Shown: positions 25,392 to 35,072, counted from the first letter of the stretch. The stretch: DNA of 56,356 nucleotides from Protofrankia sp. CiT1 (GCF_917627385.1 NZ_CAKJTL010000134.1:46426-102781), one strand, 5' to 3'. Numbers and translations: made by a program. Notes: generated from the letters alone by a model not told the origin.

Positions 25392-27011
25392 TCAGTGCCT
25401 GCCGGCGGGCTGATCAGGAGATTCACCGGTGGACTCGCGCGGCGGAGTCCCCTGCGCGTCCTCCTCCTCGACGAAGAACCCGGTCACCGCCTTGCCCGCG
25501 CGCCGGACAAGACCACCCTTGGCATCCCCGTTCTCCCCGGCGGGCAACGCCACCCGGTCGGTCGGCACCCGGCGGTGGTCGGGCACCGGGGGCAGCTTCG
25601 GACGATGTTTCTCCACGAACTCCCCGTCGGGAAGCTGGTGGATGATCCCGGTCTCGATACCATGCTCGGCGATCTCCCGATCACGAGCCTGCAGGTGGAG
25701 ACACAGCCTCTTCGTCACCGTGAAGGCGATCGGCGGGACGACGATGCAGCCGATCCGACCGGCCCAGGTCATGGCGTTCAGCGAGATGTCGAACGTCTTC
25801 GCGATGACGTCGTTACCACCGGAGATCCACAGCACCAGGTAGAAGCTGATGGCCATGGCGCCGAAGCCGGTGCGGGCCGGGGTGTCACGCGGCCGCTGGA
25901 GCAGGTTGTGCGGCCTGGAGTCACCGGTGAACTTCGCCTCCAGGAAGGGGTACACCGCGAGCAGCGTGAACAGGATCCCCGGCAGCACAACGGTCGGCCA
26001 GAACACCGCTGGGACGGTGTGCCCAAGGCCACGGAACTCCCACGGCGGGAACAGCCGGGTAGATCCGTCAAGGAAGCCGATATACCAGTCGGGCTGTGAG
26101 GCGGAGCTCACGTTGCCCGGGTCGTAGGGGCCGAAGCTCCAGATCGGGTTGATCTGCGCCAGCCCGCCGAGCAGGGCGAGCATCGCGAACACGAGCATGA
26201 AGAACCCGGTGGACTTGACCGCGAAGACCGGGAAGACGCGGTGCCCGATCACGTTGTGCTCGGTCTTGCCCGGCCCGGGGAAGTCGGTGTGCTTCTGGTG
26301 CCACAGGATGCCCAGGTGGGCGCCGATCAGCGCCAGCAGGATCCCCGGCACCAGCAGAATGTGAATGACATACAGCCGGGGGATGAAGCTGTCACCCGGC
26401 CACTCGCCGTTGAAGACCAGGAACGACGCCCAGGTCCCGATGACCGGGATCGACTGGGCGATCGACGCGGCGATGCGCAGCCCGGTGCCCGACAGCAGGT
26501 CGTCCGGCAGTGAGTAGCCGGCGAAGCCCTCGAGGATGCCCAGGACGAGCAGCCCCACACCGATCAGCCAGTTGACCTCACGAGGCTTGCGGAAGGCACC
26601 GGTGAAGAACACCCGCATCAGGTGCACCACGATCGAGGCCACGAACAGCAGCGCCGCCCAGTGGTGGATCTGGCGGAAGACCAGCCCCGCTCGGGTGTCG
26701 AAGCTGATGTCGAGGGTCGAGGCGTAGGCCCGGCTCATCTCGACGCCGCGCAGCGGGATGTACGAGCCGTTGTAGGGAATCTCGACGTTGCTCGGGTCGA
26801 AGAACAACGTCAGGTAGATACCGGTCAGGACCAGGATGACGAAGCTGTAGAGGGCGATTTCCCCGATCATGAAAGACCAGTGGTCGGGGAACACCTTGTT
26901 GAGGTTGCGGCGCAGCGCGGCCTGAGACCCGAAACGCTCGTCGACAGCCCGGTTGAGCTTGCGGACCGGGCCCGGCCGCTTGACCAGGGAGGGTGGCGGG
27001 GCTGTGGTCAT
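25392..27011 (-). CDS. qcrB: Cytochrome bc1 complex (menaquinol) cytochrome b subunit
   Basis: QcrB binds two b hemes and oxidises menaquinol in the actinobacterial bcc-aa3 supercomplex. The 539-residue protein has about eight or nine hydrophobic helices. Heme-ligand His pairs lie in [21 protein letters not shown] and [18 protein letters not shown]. The Qo motif appears as [11 protein letters not shown] (PEW-type segment modified as in actinobacteria). A long polar C-terminal extension (about 430-539, Asp/Glu/Arg/Pro-rich) is typical of QcrB in actinobacteria. ATG 27011 overlaps the qcrA stop (ATGA). It is the last gene of ctaE-qcrC-qcrA-qcrB and is followed by a terminator. Confidence 0.97.
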   Translation of the reverse strand: MTTAPPPSLVKRPGPVRKLNRAVDERFGSQAALRRNLNKVFPDHWSFMIGEIALYSFVILVLTGIYLTLFFDPSNVEIPYNGSYIPLRGVEMSRAYASTLDISFDTRAGLVFRQIHHWAALLFVASIVVHLMRVFFTGAFRKPREVNWLIGVGLLVLGILEGFAGYSLPDDLLSGTGLRIAASIAQSIPVIGTWASFLVFNGEWPGDSFIPRLYVIHILLVPGILLALIGAHLGILWHQKHTDFPGPGKTEHNVIGHRVFPVFAVKSTGFFMLVFAMLALLGGLAQINPIWSFGPYDPGNVSSASQPDWYIGFLDGSTRLFPPWEFRGLGHTVPAVFWPTVVLPGILFTLLAVYPFLEAKFTGDSRPHNLLQRPRDTPARTGFGAMAISFYLVLWISGGNDVIAKTFDISLNAMTWAGRIGCIVVPPIAFTVTKRLCLHLQARDREIAEHGIETGIIHQLPDGEFVEKHRPKLPPVPDHRRVPTDRVALPAGENGDAKGGLVRRAGKAVTGFFVEEEDAQGTPPRESTGESPDQPAGRH

Positions 27012-28153
27012 GGACGCTCCCAGAAGGCGGGACCGACGGGCTCGGTGTAGTCGCCGTCTCGCGCGATGAAGTACCCGTCGTCATCAATACCGATCGCCAG
27101 CTGTGGCAGGGACCGGCTGGCCGGACCGAAGATCGCTCGACATCCGTCCAGGACGTTGAACACGGACTGGTGACAGGGGCAGAGCAGGTGATGGGTCTGC
27201 GCCTCGTAGAGGCTGACCGGGCAGCCCGCATGAGTGCAGATCTTGGAATAGGCGACGTGGCCGTCGTAGGCCCAGTTCTCTCGTCCGGGCCGCGGCCGGT
27301 TCTCACCCGGGGCGAGCCGGATGAGGATGGTGACGCTGTCGGCCTTCTCATGCAGGCTCAGCTGGGGCTCGAAGCGGACGCTGCCGTCGGCCTCGGTGAC
27401 CGGGACCGCCGGGAAGACGGTCTCGATACCGCCGATAGCGATGTCACCGACCCTGACCGGGTTGCCCTCCCCGTTCACCAGCCGGGCGCCCTTCACCCAG
27501 TGGCTGTGCTTGAGCTGCGCACCCGGCTTCCGGTTGGTCAGGTTCAGCAACGGCACCACCAGCAGAGCGCCGAGCACCGTGCCCGCGCCCAGCATGGTGC
27601 GGCGGAGCAACGGCCGGCGGGCAAGGCCGGTGTCGGCGAACCCGAGAGCAACCGTCTCCTCGGTGGCGGCGATCTCAGCATCCGAGGAGGCGAAGGGATG
27701 ACGCTCCTGGACGGCCTCCTCATGCGGCATGAGGCGCTTCGCCCAGAGGATGACCCCGAACCCGATGCCACCCATGGCGAGGCCCAGGGCGGTGCCCATG
27801 CACGGGGTGTAGTACTCGGCATGCTTGTCACCGACGAAGTTGGTGACCACGAAGCCGATCGTCCCGACGATGGAGACCATGAACCAGAACGCCACCAGCC
27901 GCTCGGCCCGGCGCTCGGCCCGGCGGTCGATCTCCTCGGCATGGGCCGGGGGGACAGCCGCGCTCCGCTCGCCCGGCTCGGCCAGCAGGACCGTTGAGCC
28001 CTCCCGGGCCGAATCGGTCTGGTGCGGCGGGGTACCGAGACGCTCGGGGCCGTCGTCGTGGCCCTGACGCGGTTCGGGCTTGGCACGGTCGAAGATGCTC
28101 CCGCTCTCGGCGGGAACGTCCGGCCCGGTCGTCCCGTCTTCCTGCTTGCTCAT
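27008..28153 (-). CDS. qcrA: Rieske iron-sulfur subunit of the bc1 complex
   Basis: QcrA carries the 2Fe-2S cluster that takes electrons from menaquinol to cytochrome cc. ATG 28153 is used because AGAAGG precedes it and it overlaps the qcrC TGA (ATGA); the protein has 381 residues. An in-frame start 30 bp upstream is possible. The actinobacterial form has three membrane helices, visible at about 100-121 ([20 protein letters not shown]), 135-158 and 205-225. The cluster motifs are CTHAGCPVS and CPCHQSVF. The N-terminal 90 residues are polar and charged. Confidence 0.96.
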   Translation of the reverse strand: MSKQEDGTTGPDVPAESGSIFDRAKPEPRQGHDDGPERLGTPPHQTDSAREGSTVLLAEPGERSAAVPPAHAEEIDRRAERRAERLVAFWFMVSIVGTIGFVVTNFVGDKHAEYYTPCMGTALGLAMGGIGFGVILWAKRLMPHEEAVQERHPFASSDAEIAATEETVALGFADTGLARRPLLRRTMLGAGTVLGALLVVPLLNLTNRKPGAQLKHSHWVKGARLVNGEGNPVRVGDIAIGGIETVFPAVPVTEADGSVRFEPQLSLHEKADSVTILIRLAPGENRPRPGRENWAYDGHVAYSKICTHAGCPVSLYEAQTHHLLCPCHQSVFNVLDGCRAIFGPASRSLPQLAIGIDDDGYFIARDGDYTEPVGPAFWERP

Positions 28154-28962
28154 ACCTTCTGCCTCGCTCCGATCCACATGCACACCGCGAGCAGGCCACC
28201 GATCCCGGCCAGCCAGGCCAGCAGCCCCTCCGGAACCGGGCCGTACTTGCCCAGCGTGCTACCACCGGCGCTCGGCGCCTCAGTGACGAAGCGCACGTAC
28301 TTCGCGATCGCCACGGCGCTGGCGTCGTCGATCTGCCCAGGACCGAACACGGGCATCGACTCGGGGCCGGTCCGCATGGCCTCGATGATCTGTGACGGGG
28401 TGGCCTTGCTCAGGTCGGGCGCGTACTTGCCGTATGTCAGCGGCGCACCGGCGCCCACAGCCTGGTGGCACTGCGCGCAGTTGGCCCGGTAGAGCTCCCC
28501 GCCCTGGGCCAGATCCGCGTCATCGAGTGCGTTCCTGGTGACGACTGCCTGCTTGGGGCCGCCACCGAGGCTGTCGACGTAGGCGGCCAGCTGGTCGATC
28601 TGGGTCTGGCTGTAAACGGGGTCTTTGCGCTTGGCCTGCGCGCCCGGCGCGGCAAGCGGCATCCGGCCGGTGCTCACCTGGAAGTCCACCGCGGCGGCGC
28701 CGACCCCGATGAGGCTCGGAGCCTGACCAGTGCCCTGAGCGTTCAAGCCGTGGCAGCTTGAACAGCCCTGGAGGTAGAGTGCCCGCCCCTGCCGTACGGC
28801 CTCGTTCGCATCCGGGGTGCTCTGGGCCGTGCCGCGCGGCGCGAACGCGGTCCAGAGCACCCCGGTGGCCGCGAGCGCCAGCAGAAGGACGACAGCGGAG
28901 GAACGCCGACGCCGGTGTGTGGATGCGCGGGCAGCGCCCAAAGATGCAGTCATGTCGCTCAC
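28150..28962 (-). CDS. qcrC: Diheme cytochrome c subunit of the bc1 complex
   Basis: QcrC is the membrane-bound diheme cytochrome cc that replaces soluble cytochrome c and passes electrons directly to the aa3 oxidase. The 270-residue protein has an N-terminal signal/anchor helix ([16 protein letters not shown]), two CxxCH sites (CSSCHG and CAQCHQ) and a C-terminal membrane helix ([19 protein letters not shown]). Axial Met candidates lie in GRMPLAAPG and [12 protein letters not shown] 28962 overlaps the ctaE stop. No separate cytochrome c gene is seen in the window, consistent with a bcc-aa3 supercomplex. Confidence 0.96.
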   Translation of the reverse strand: MSDMTASLGAARASTHRRRRSSAVVLLLALAATGVLWTAFAPRGTAQSTPDANEAVRQGRALYLQGCSSCHGLNAQGTGQAPSLIGVGAAAVDFQVSTGRMPLAAPGAQAKRKDPVYSQTQIDQLAAYVDSLGGGPKQAVVTRNALDDADLAQGGELYRANCAQCHQAVGAGAPLTYGKYAPDLSKATPSQIIEAMRTGPESMPVFGPGQIDDASAVAIAKYVRFVTEAPSAGGSTLGKYGPVPEGLLAWLAGIGGLLAVCMWIGARQKV

Positions 28963-29597
28963 TGGAGGAGGTAGATGGTCGCGTACAGGCCGATCCAGAC
29001 GACGTCGACGAAGTGCCAGTAGTACGACGTCACGATCGCCGAGGTCGCCTTCTCAGGGGTGAAGCTGCCGTAGGTCGACCGGGCCAGGACGATCACGAAG
29101 GCCACCAGCCCACCGATCACGTGCAGCCCGTGGAAGCCGGTCGTGAGGTAGTAGACAGACCCGTAGGCATGCGACGAGATCGAGAACTCGTTCTCGTGGA
29201 AGTACTCCCACGCCTGGCCACCGACGAACACGGCACCCATGACCAGCGTGATGAGGTACCAACGACGCAGGCCGTACACATCGCCTCGTTCCGCGGCGAA
29301 GACGCCCAGCTGGCAGGTCAGGCTCGACAGCACCAGGATCGTCGTGAAGACGAGCGCGTAGCCGACGTGCAGGTGCACCGGGCCGATCTCGGACCCCGCG
29401 GGATCGCCGGTGACCGGCGGCCAGTTGTCGCTGTTGACCGAGCGGATCGTGTAGTACATCGCGAACAGGGCCGCGAAGAACATCAGCTCCGACGACAGCC
29501 ACACGATCGTTCCCACGGAAACCATCGACGGCCGGTTGGCCGTGGGGTGCGGCGGCGGAGCCTTCTCAAGGACGGGGGCGGAGGCCACGTCGGTCAT
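28959..29597 (-). CDS. ctaE: Cytochrome c oxidase subunit III
   Basis: It is a membrane subunit of the aa3 oxidase. ATG 29597 gives 212 residues beginning [15 protein letters not shown], with five predicted helices as in short actinobacterial subunit [20 protein letters not shown], the [11 protein letters not shown] motif and the terminal [21 protein letters not shown] are diagnostic. The ribosome-binding site is weak. It is the first gene of the operon with qcrCAB, as in mycobacteria, so the bc1 and oxidase subunits are made together. Divergent from the ctaG-like gene. Confidence 0.96.
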   Translation of the reverse strand: MTDVASAPVLEKAPPPHPTANRPSMVSVGTIVWLSSELMFFAALFAMYYTIRSVNSDNWPPVTGDPAGSEIGPVHLHVGYALVFTTILVLSSLTCQLGVFAAERGDVYGLRRWYLITLVMGAVFVGGQAWEYFHENEFSISSHAYGSVYYLTTGFHGLHVIGGLVAFVIVLARSTYGSFTPEKATSAIVTSYYWHFVDVVWIGLYATIYLLQ

Positions 29598-29702
29598 TCT
29601 GGCACGCGTTCCGCCAAGCGCCACCGTAGGTTCGACATTCGGTAGGACTACGAGCCGTCGAGGGCTCGAGCGAGCCCCGGCCCAAGCGAGGTGACGGAAG
29701 TC

Positions 29703-30782
29703 GTGACCAGTCCCGGCACGCTTGCCCCAACAGCTGCGCAAGACCTGTTCGCAGCCTCCGGACAGGGACAACTGCCGCCCCCACCGACTGTCGGGCGGAT
29801 GCTCCTGCACGTTTCACCCGAGCCCGGCCCGCTGCTCCTGATCGCCACGATGGCCGGGCTGTACCTGCTCGGAGTGCGCAGGCTCACAGATCGCGGCGAC
29901 GCCTGGAGCCCGTGGCGGACGGCGTCCTGGCTCGCCGGCCTGGTTGTCGTCGGGTACGCGCTCGTCGGCGGGATCGCCGCCTACGACACCGCGCTGTTCA
30001 GCGCACACGCCGTCCAGCACCTGTTGCTGGGCACGGTCGCACCGATACCGCTCGCGCTCGGGGCGCCGGTCACGCTCGCGCTGCGCGCGCTGCCGCGACG
30101 TTCCCGCAGCCTGCTGGTGAGGCTGTTGCACAGCCGGGTGGCCCGGGTGATGACCTTCCCGCTGGTCGGCTTCACCGTGTTCATCGTCAGCCTATACGGA
30201 TTGTACTTCACCAGTCTCTACGAGTCATCATTGCGGCACCCGCCGCTGCATCTCCTCCTGCACATCCACTTTCTGCTGGTCGGCTGCCTGTTCTACTGGC
30301 CGGTCATCGGGCTTGACCCCATCCCCGGCCGCCTGCCCTACTGGGGGCGCCTGCTCCTGCTGTTCGTGACGTTCCCGCTGCACGCGCTGTGGGCGCTGGC
30401 GATGTTCACGACCAATGACGTCTTCGCCGAAGGCTGGTACGCCTCGCTGGGGCGAACCTGGGGGTCCAGCCTGTTGGGCGACCAGCAGACCGGTGCGGGG
30501 CTCATGTGGGCCGCGGGCGAGCTGGTGGGCGCGGTGGTGTTCGTCGCCCTGTTCATCCAGTGGTCACGAGCCGATGGCCGGGAAGCCGCCCGGGAGGACC
30601 GCCGGCTCGACCGGCTCGACCGGCTGGCGGTCTCCCCCGCCGCGGTGCCCGCCACCGGTCCGGACAAGGACCTGGACGCACCGCGGGCCCCGGAGCCGGA
30701 GGCCGAGCTGCTCGCCCGGGAAGCGGCCTACAACGCCTGGCTGGCTCGGCTCGCGGCCCGGGACAGCGCCCGCGGCCGGTGA
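29703..30782 (+). CDS. CtaG-type cytochrome c oxidase assembly protein
   Basis: This caa3_CtaG family membrane protein probably helps copper insertion or assembly of the oxidase. GTG 29703 is chosen because GAGGTGA lies 8 nt upstream; GTG 29691 overlaps that site. The 359-residue product has about seven helices. Conserved His residues in [24 protein letters not shown] and [16 protein letters not shown] are the probable metal ligands of the family. The last 60 residues are charged ([12 protein letters not shown]) and cytoplasmic. It shares a 105-bp promoter region with ctaE, which fits a joint role. Confidence 0.87.
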   Translation: MTSPGTLAPTAAQDLFAASGQGQLPPPPTVGRMLLHVSPEPGPLLLIATMAGLYLLGVRRLTDRGDAWSPWRTASWLAGLVVVGYALVGGIAAYDTALFSAHAVQHLLLGTVAPIPLALGAPVTLALRALPRRSRSLLVRLLHSRVARVMTFPLVGFTVFIVSLYGLYFTSLYESSLRHPPLHLLLHIHFLLVGCLFYWPVIGLDPIPGRLPYWGRLLLLFVTFPLHALWALAMFTTNDVFAEGWYASLGRTWGSSLLGDQQTGAGLMWAAGELVGAVVFVALFIQWSRADGREAAREDRRLDRLDRLAVSPAAVPATGPDKDLDAPRAPEPEAELLAREAAYNAWLARLAARDSARGR

Positions 30783-30823
30783 CAGCGCCCGCGACCGGAA
30801 CGCCCCGGGCCCGCCCGGCGCTC

Positions 30824-31420
30824 TCAGCCACGCAGTGTGAGATCCGCGATCAAACTCTTCCGGGCCGCGCCCGTGACCGGGGTCGCCTCGTTGTACGCGG
30901 GGTGATCGACCACCAGTTCGACCAGCACAGCCGGATCACGGAAGGCGTCACGAGCGGAGTCGCTCAGGGGAAACCGCAGCATGTGCACGGAGACAGTCGC
31001 GGTGGGAACGCCCGGGGCCTCGTCCGGACCCGGGATCTCCTCGGCCGGCACCGGGAGCCCGCCGATCTCCAGGCGGATGCTGCGCTGGATCCCGGCCAGC
31101 CGCGCCAGCTCCGCGCGGACGGTCTCAGCGACGTCAAGCTCGATAAAGACGGTGGTGGTCAGAACGTGGCTGGCGGGAAGCAGCCGAGAATAGATCTCGA
31201 TCTCATGCGCGACGTCCGCGAGGCTGCGCAGGCGCTCGGTATAGACCATCTCCTGCACCTGATAACGCAGGGTTTCCTCATTCTCGAACTCGAAGAGAAG
31301 CATGTCCCCGACCCGGATGCGGCGTTCCGCTCGGACCGGAAGGATCCGGGCGCGGGCGTCCTGGCGCCGCGCGGAGTAGACCTCGGGGTCAGTGACAATG
31401 TCAGCGACAGTGAGTGCCAT
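30824..31420 (-). CDS. DUF3501 family protein
   Basis: The function is not established. ATG 31420 has GGGAG 9 nt upstream; the product has 198 residues. It shows the family pattern of an N-terminal R-rich segment (ARRQDARARILPVRAERRIRVGD), LLFEFENEETLRYQVQEMVYTERL and a C-terminal VSVHMLRFPL. In other bacteria DUF3501 genes travel with rubrerythrin and Fe-S oxidoreductase genes, in line with the rubrerythrin gene 119 bp upstream here. A role in oxidative stress protection is therefore suggested by context only. Confidence 0.8.
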   Translation of the reverse strand: MALTVADIVTDPEVYSARRQDARARILPVRAERRIRVGDMLLFEFENEETLRYQVQEMVYTERLRSLADVAHEIEIYSRLLPASHVLTTTVFIELDVAETVRAELARLAGIQRSIRLEIGGLPVPAEEIPGPDEAPGVPTATVSVHMLRFPLSDSARDAFRDPAVLVELVVDHPAYNEATPVTGAARKSLIADLTLRG

Positions 31421-31538
31421 CGTTGGAACTCCCACACGTCTGATGGGGACGATCTGATGGGGACGGTCACGGTTCGCCCGGCCGCCGGCGGCGCACGATG
31501 ACCGCGCCGCCGTTGGCCGGGCGGCTGTTACGGAAAGA

Positions 31539-31985
31539 TCAGGCTTCCTGCTCGGCCTTCTCGTCAGCGACGACCGCGTCGAGCGCCTTCTTGAAACGTC
31601 CGGCATGGGTCTTCTCGGCCCGCGCGAGCGTGGCGAACCAGTCCGCGATCTCCTCGAAGCCCTCGTCCCGCGCGGTCTTGGCGAAGCCCGGGTACATCGC
31701 GGTGAACTCGTAGGTCTCCCCCGCCACGGCGCTGGCGAGATTCGCCGTGGTCTTGCCCAGCGGTTCCCCGGTCGCGGGGTCGCCCACCGCGGCCAGGAAG
31801 TCCAGATGACCGAAGGCGTGCCCGGTCTCGCCCTCCGCGGTGTCGCGGAAGAGCGAGGCCGCGTCGGTCAGGCCCTCGATGTCGGCTCGGCGGGCGAAGT
31901 ACAGGTAACGGCGGTTCGCCTGGCTCTCGCCCGCGAACGCCTCCTTGAGGTTCTCGTGTGTCTTCGTACCGTCAAGCTGCGGCAT
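31539..31985 (-). CDS. Short rubrerythrin (diiron ferritin-like protein)
   Basis: Rubrerythrins reduce peroxide with a diiron centre in a four-helix bundle. The 148-residue product (ATG 31985 with AAAGGAGATCC) has two E-x-x-H-type pairs, visible in [16 protein letters not shown] / [13 protein letters not shown] and [18 protein letters not shown] / [13 protein letters not shown]. It lacks the C-terminal rubredoxin domain, so it needs another electron donor, like sulerythrin-type proteins. It follows the PerR-like gene with a 100-bp gap, probably in the same regulon. The Ala-rich C-terminus is a family trait. Confidence 0.93.
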   Translation of the reverse strand: MPQLDGTKTHENLKEAFAGESQANRRYLYFARRADIEGLTDAASLFRDTAEGETGHAFGHLDFLAAVGDPATGEPLGKTTANLASAVAGETYEFTAMYPGFAKTARDEGFEEIADWFATLARAEKTHAGRFKKALDAVVADEKAEQEA

Positions 31986-32085
31986 GTGGATCTCCTTTGT
32001 CGATCGTGGTCCGCCCCGGCGCCGGAGCGACGGCCGGGGATACTGATTGTCGATCCAGGCACTAGGCCCCTGGATATCGGAGCCC

Positions 32086-32493
32086 CTATCTCGGACCGTT
32101 GGTCTGACAGGCCGGACACAGGCCACGGAATTGCAGGTCGTAACCTGTGATCGCGAATCCGGTACGCCGCGACAGCGCGTTCACCAGCTCCGCAGGAACA
32201 GGAAGATCTATATCCGCGGCCCGGCCACAGCGGTCGCAGACCGCGTGGTCGTGACGCGCGACATTCGCGTCGTACCGGGCCGCGACACCGTTACCGAGGC
32301 TGAGTTCCAGGGCGTAGCCGGCCCTGACCAGCAGCCCCAGCGCCCGGTAAACGGTCGCGGCGCCGATGCCCGGCGCGACCGCCCGGACACGAGCGTAGAC
32401 CTCCGCCGCCGTCGGATGGTCATGGGCGGTTCGGAGCACCTCCAGCACCGCGCGGCGCTGAGGCGTGAGGCGAAGATCCTGCTGACCAGCCAT
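32086..32493 (-). CDS. Fur-family regulator, PerR-like
   Basis: From ATG 32493 the protein has 135 residues: a winged helix (LTPQRRAVLEVLRTA, ATVYRALGLLVRAGYA) and a dimer/metal domain. The regulatory-site ligands of PerR are all present: HPTAAEVY (His37 type), RYDAN (Asp85 type), HDH (His91/93 type) and ADIDLP (Asp104 type). Structural zinc Cys pairs lie in VCDRCG and LCPAC. This favours a peroxide sensor over iron, zinc or nickel regulators, as does the adjacent rubrerythrin. The ribosome-binding site is poor. A longer in-frame start at 32538 exists. Palindromic sequences upstream are likely autoregulatory operators. Confidence 0.85.
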   Translation of the reverse strand: MAGQQDLRLTPQRRAVLEVLRTAHDHPTAAEVYARVRAVAPGIGAATVYRALGLLVRAGYALELSLGNGVAARYDANVARHDHAVCDRCGRAADIDLPVPAELVNALSRRTGFAITGYDLQFRGLCPACQTNGPR

Positions 32494-32521
32494 GACACAT
32501 CCGATGTTGGCGACCGTATGT

Positions 32522-32572
32522 ATCCATACGCCGTACATCCCGACCTAGCGCGTGGATACGCAGCGTATGGAT
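32522..32572. promoter_or_regulatory. Inverted repeat upstream of the PerR-like gene
   Basis: ATCCATACGC at 32522-32531 is the perfect reverse complement of GCGTATGGAT at 32563-32572. The second arm also forms the 13-bp palindrome ATACGCAGCGTAT at 32556-32568. It is a candidate operator 30-80 bp upstream of the regulator start. Confidence 0.6.
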
Positions 32573-32604
32573 GCTGATTCAGGTACATCGATACTCGTCC
32601 ATAG

Positions 32605-32621
32605 TATGAGAACGAGTCTCA
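32605..32621. promoter_or_regulatory. Candidate Fur-family box
   Basis: TGAGAACGAGTCTCA (32607-32621) fits the 7-1-7 layout of Fur-family operators, with five of seven arm positions symmetric. Its position about 115 bp upstream of the PerR-like gene is compatible with autoregulation or control of the divergent gene. Confidence 0.45.
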
Positions 32622-32901
32622 CTATCTCTCAGCCAGGGTCCCCTCGCAACTGGCGAAACGCTCCCCTGCGCTCCCCTGCGCGCCGATGTCAGCCGATGTC
32701 AGCCGCGGGACACGAGCGGCGGTGTCCCGGCCGGACCAGGCGGAGCCACCGCCCACGGGCGTCATCGGATAGCCTGCCGGCGGGTTCCCAGTTGTCCGGT
32801 TGCCGCTCAGGTCGTGCATGCGTGCGCGGCAGGTGGATCAGCCACCGGGCGCCGGGGCGCGCCCAGCCAGCACACCACCCGACTGAAAGGCTCGCGGTCA
32901 C

Positions 32902-33339
32902 ATGAGTACGGTTCTCGTGTACGCGGACAGGCCCGACATCCGCGAGCGGGTGAGACTCGCCATCGGCCCGCGGCCTGACCCCGAGCTCGGGCCGCTCGAG
33001 TTCCTGGACGTGGCCGACGGCCCGGCCCTCATCGATGCCGTCGACCACCGGGACGCCGACATCTGTGTGCTGGACGCGGAAGCGACGCCGGCCGGCGGCA
33101 TGGGGCTCTCCCGACAGATCAAAAACGAAATCCCGAACTGCCCGCCCACCGTCCTGCTGGTGGCCCGGCGGGACGACCGCTGGCTCGGCAGCTGGTCACA
33201 GGCGGACGCGGTGGTCACCCATCCGGTGGACCCCGCCGAACTCGCCGAGGTCGTGGTCGCCCTGCTGCGTGCCCGACGCTCGCTCGCGGCGCGGCCGGGC
33301 TCCTCGCCCGCGGCTGGTACGCCGGTCGCGGGCGCCTGA
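32902..33339 (+). CDS. Receiver-like protein with degenerate phosphorylation site
   Basis: The 145-residue protein is a stand-alone CheY-like fold (MSTVLVYADRPDIRERV, ADICVLDAEATP, TVLLVARRDD, VVTHPVDPAEL). The Asp at 58 could accept a phosphate, but the second acidic residue of the N-terminal pair is Ala8-Asp9, the switch Thr/Ser is Ala, and the invariant Lys is His (THP). It is thus probably not regulated by classical phosphorylation. GAAAGG precedes ATG 32902. It is 22 bp from trpD and may be co-transcribed; similar proteins lie next to trpD in other actinobacteria. Confidence 0.8.
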   Translation: MSTVLVYADRPDIRERVRLAIGPRPDPELGPLEFLDVADGPALIDAVDHRDADICVLDAEATPAGGMGLSRQIKNEIPNCPPTVLLVARRDDRWLGSWSQADAVVTHPVDPAELAEVVVALLRARRSLAARPGSSPAAGTPVAGA

Positions 33340-33361
33340 GCCCGACCGTGACCGTGAGCAG

Positions 33362-34519
33362 ATGCTGCGGGCCCACCGACAGACGGGCGAGATGGTGACG
33401 GGCGCACCGGTTCCACCGGCGGATGCGGGCGCGGACCTGGAGCCTGGCGCGGCGCGCTCGGCCGCGCGGGGCTGGCCCGGTCTTCTCGGCATGCTGTTGC
33501 GGAACGAGGCCCTGGGTGCCGCGGACACCGCGTGGGCGATGGCCCAGATCATGTCCGGTAACGCCTCCCCCGCTCAGATCGCTGGTTTCGCGGTCGCGCT
33601 GCGGGCCAAGGGCGAGACCCCCGAGGAGGTCCGCGGGCTGCTCCGGGCGATGCTCGACTTCGCGACGCCGCTGGAGGTCCCCGACGACGTCCGCGAACGC
33701 GCCGTGGACACCTGCGGTACCGGGGGCGACCAGTCGCATTCGGTGAACGTGTCGACCATGGCCGCCCTCGTCATCGCGGGGTCCGGCATACCTGTGATCA
33801 AGCATGGGAACCGGGCCGCGTCATCCGCCTGCGGATCGGCCGATCTGCTGACCGAACTCGGCGTTGTCATCGATCTGTCGCCTGCCGGTGTCAGCGCCTG
33901 CCTCGCCAAGGCCGGCGCCACGTTCTGCTTCGCGCCGGTCTTCCACCCGGCCATGCGACACACCGCCGGGACCAGGCGCGAACTCGGCGTGCCCACGGTT
34001 TTCAATATCCTTGGGCCGCTGAGCAACCCGGGCCGCCCCGCGGCCCAGGCCGTCGGCGTCGCCGATGCGCGGCTCGCGCCGGTCGTCGCCGGGGTTCTCG
34101 CCGCGCGCGGGACGCGAGGGCTGGTGTTCCGCGGTGACGACGGCCTCGACGAGCTCACGCCCGCCACCACCTCGACGGTGTGGGTCGTCGCGGGCGGCGA
34201 GGTGCGCATGGAGACCTTCGATCCCCGGGACATCGGTATCCGCCCCGGCGACCCGGCGGAACTGCGGGGAGCCGACGCCGCTTACAACGCCGAGGTGACC
34301 CGGAAGCTACTGGCGGGACGTCCTGGGCCGGTGCGGGACGCTGTCCTGCTGGCCGCCGCGGCCGCGCTGGTCGCCGCGGTCGGGCCGACGACCACCACGC
34401 CCGTGGCCGAACAGCTGCGACGCCAGTTCAGCCGCGCCGCATGGTCGCTGGACTCCGGCGCGGCCGAAGCCGCTCTGCGGCGGTGGATCCAGACGAGCCA
34501 GGCCATTGCTCCGGCCTGA
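33362..34519 (+). CDS. trpD: Anthranilate phosphoribosyltransferase
   Basis: It transfers the phosphoribosyl group of PRPP to anthranilate in tryptophan synthesis. Motifs: CGTGGDQSHSVNVST (PRPP/Mg loop), KHGNRAASSACGSADLLTELG, HPAMRH, NILGPLSNPG and DGLDELT. The start is uncertain: ATG 33362 gives 385 residues, ATG 33392 gives 375; neither has a convincing ribosome-binding site, and both leave an N-terminal extension of about 30 residues over E. coli-type TrpD. It is solitary here, with no other trp genes, as in mycobacteria. It ends convergent with ctaF at a strong terminator. Confidence 0.95.
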   Translation: MLRAHRQTGEMVTGAPVPPADAGADLEPGAARSAARGWPGLLGMLLRNEALGAADTAWAMAQIMSGNASPAQIAGFAVALRAKGETPEEVRGLLRAMLDFATPLEVPDDVRERAVDTCGTGGDQSHSVNVSTMAALVIAGSGIPVIKHGNRAASSACGSADLLTELGVVIDLSPAGVSACLAKAGATFCFAPVFHPAMRHTAGTRRELGVPTVFNILGPLSNPGRPAAQAVGVADARLAPVVAGVLAARGTRGLVFRGDDGLDELTPATTSTVWVVAGGEVRMETFDPRDIGIRPGDPAELRGADAAYNAEVTRKLLAGRPGPVRDAVLLAAAAALVAAVGPTTTTPVAEQLRRQFSRAAWSLDSGAAEAALRRWIQTSQAIAPA

Positions 34520-34586
34520 AGCGGCGGTCTGAGGGCGTCCGCCATGCCGGTGCCGGCGCTGCCGCCGGCTGCCCAGCACGGTCGAG

Positions 34587-34629
34587 GGCTGGTGGTGCCC
34601 CGGCGCGCACCGCCGGGGCACCACCAGCC
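34587..34629. terminator. Bidirectional terminator between trpD and ctaF
   Basis: A perfect 18-bp stem (arms 34587-34604 and 34612-34629, GGCTGGTGGTGCCCCGGC type) encloses a 7-nt loop. There is no U tract. It lies in the convergent gap of trpD and ctaF, 67 bp after trpD and 6 bp before the ctaF stop. Confidence 0.85.
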
Positions 34630-34635
34630 GACCGC

Positions 34636-35037
34636 TCAGTCCTCCGGGACCGGTGGGTGCCAGAAGTTCTCAAACAGCAGGCACACGACGAACAGCAACG
34701 TCATGAGCACCCCGATGAGAGCCAGCCAGACCCCGAAGATGACGCCGAGAATCACCAGGCTGGCGCTGGCCGCAATGAAGAACGGATAGTAACTGCCCGG
34801 GGTGAAGTGACCGAGCTCGCCGGCACCGTCCGCGACCTCGGCATCGAGAAGATCCTGCGGCCGGGCCCCGATACGCCGGGCGGTGAACAGCAGGTACCCG
34901 CCAACGAGCAGGCCGAGGCCGCCGCACAGCGCGAGCGCGACCGTACCGGTCGGGTCCTGCGAGGTGAACCAGTAAACGATGTCGACCACCGTGCAGAAGA
35001 CGGTGAACACGAGGAAGACGACGCCCTCGATCTTCAT
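34636..35037 (-). CDS. ctaF: Cytochrome c oxidase subunit IV (actinobacterial)
   Basis: The 133-residue small oxidase subunit is found only in actinobacteria. Four hydrophobic helices are clear (VVFLVFTVFCTVVDIVYWF, LALCGGLGLLVGGYLLF, FFIAASASLVILGVIFGVWL, ALIGVLMTLLFVVCLLF). The family sequence PQDLLDAEVADGAGELGHFTPGSYYPF lies between helices 2 and 3, and it ends ENFWHPPVPED. GGAGCGGAGCAGCC precedes ATG 35037. It follows ctaD by 35 bp in the ctaC-ctaD-ctaF operon. Confidence 0.95.
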   Translation of the reverse strand: MKIEGVVFLVFTVFCTVVDIVYWFTSQDPTGTVALALCGGLGLLVGGYLLFTARRIGARPQDLLDAEVADGAGELGHFTPGSYYPFFIAASASLVILGVIFGVWLALIGVLMTLLFVVCLLFENFWHPPVPED

Positions 35038-35072
35038 GGCTGCTGCTCCGCTCCAGCTTCTTCCGGGCCCGG

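Larger units (their letters stand above)
32494..32901. other. Regulatory intergenic region between perR-like and receiver genes
   Basis: The 408 bp hold no gene. They contain the inverted repeats at 32522-32572 and 32605-32619, and two 10-bp tandem duplications at about 32664-32703 (CTCCCCTGCG twice, CCGATGTCAG twice). The AT-richer part is 32500-32630. Confidence 0.6.

Noticed and set aside
24227-26099. Plus-strand frames opposite the ABC genes and qcrB
   Set aside because: Shadows rich in His/Gln/Arg/Asp, as expected from antisense of hydrophobic GC-rich genes.
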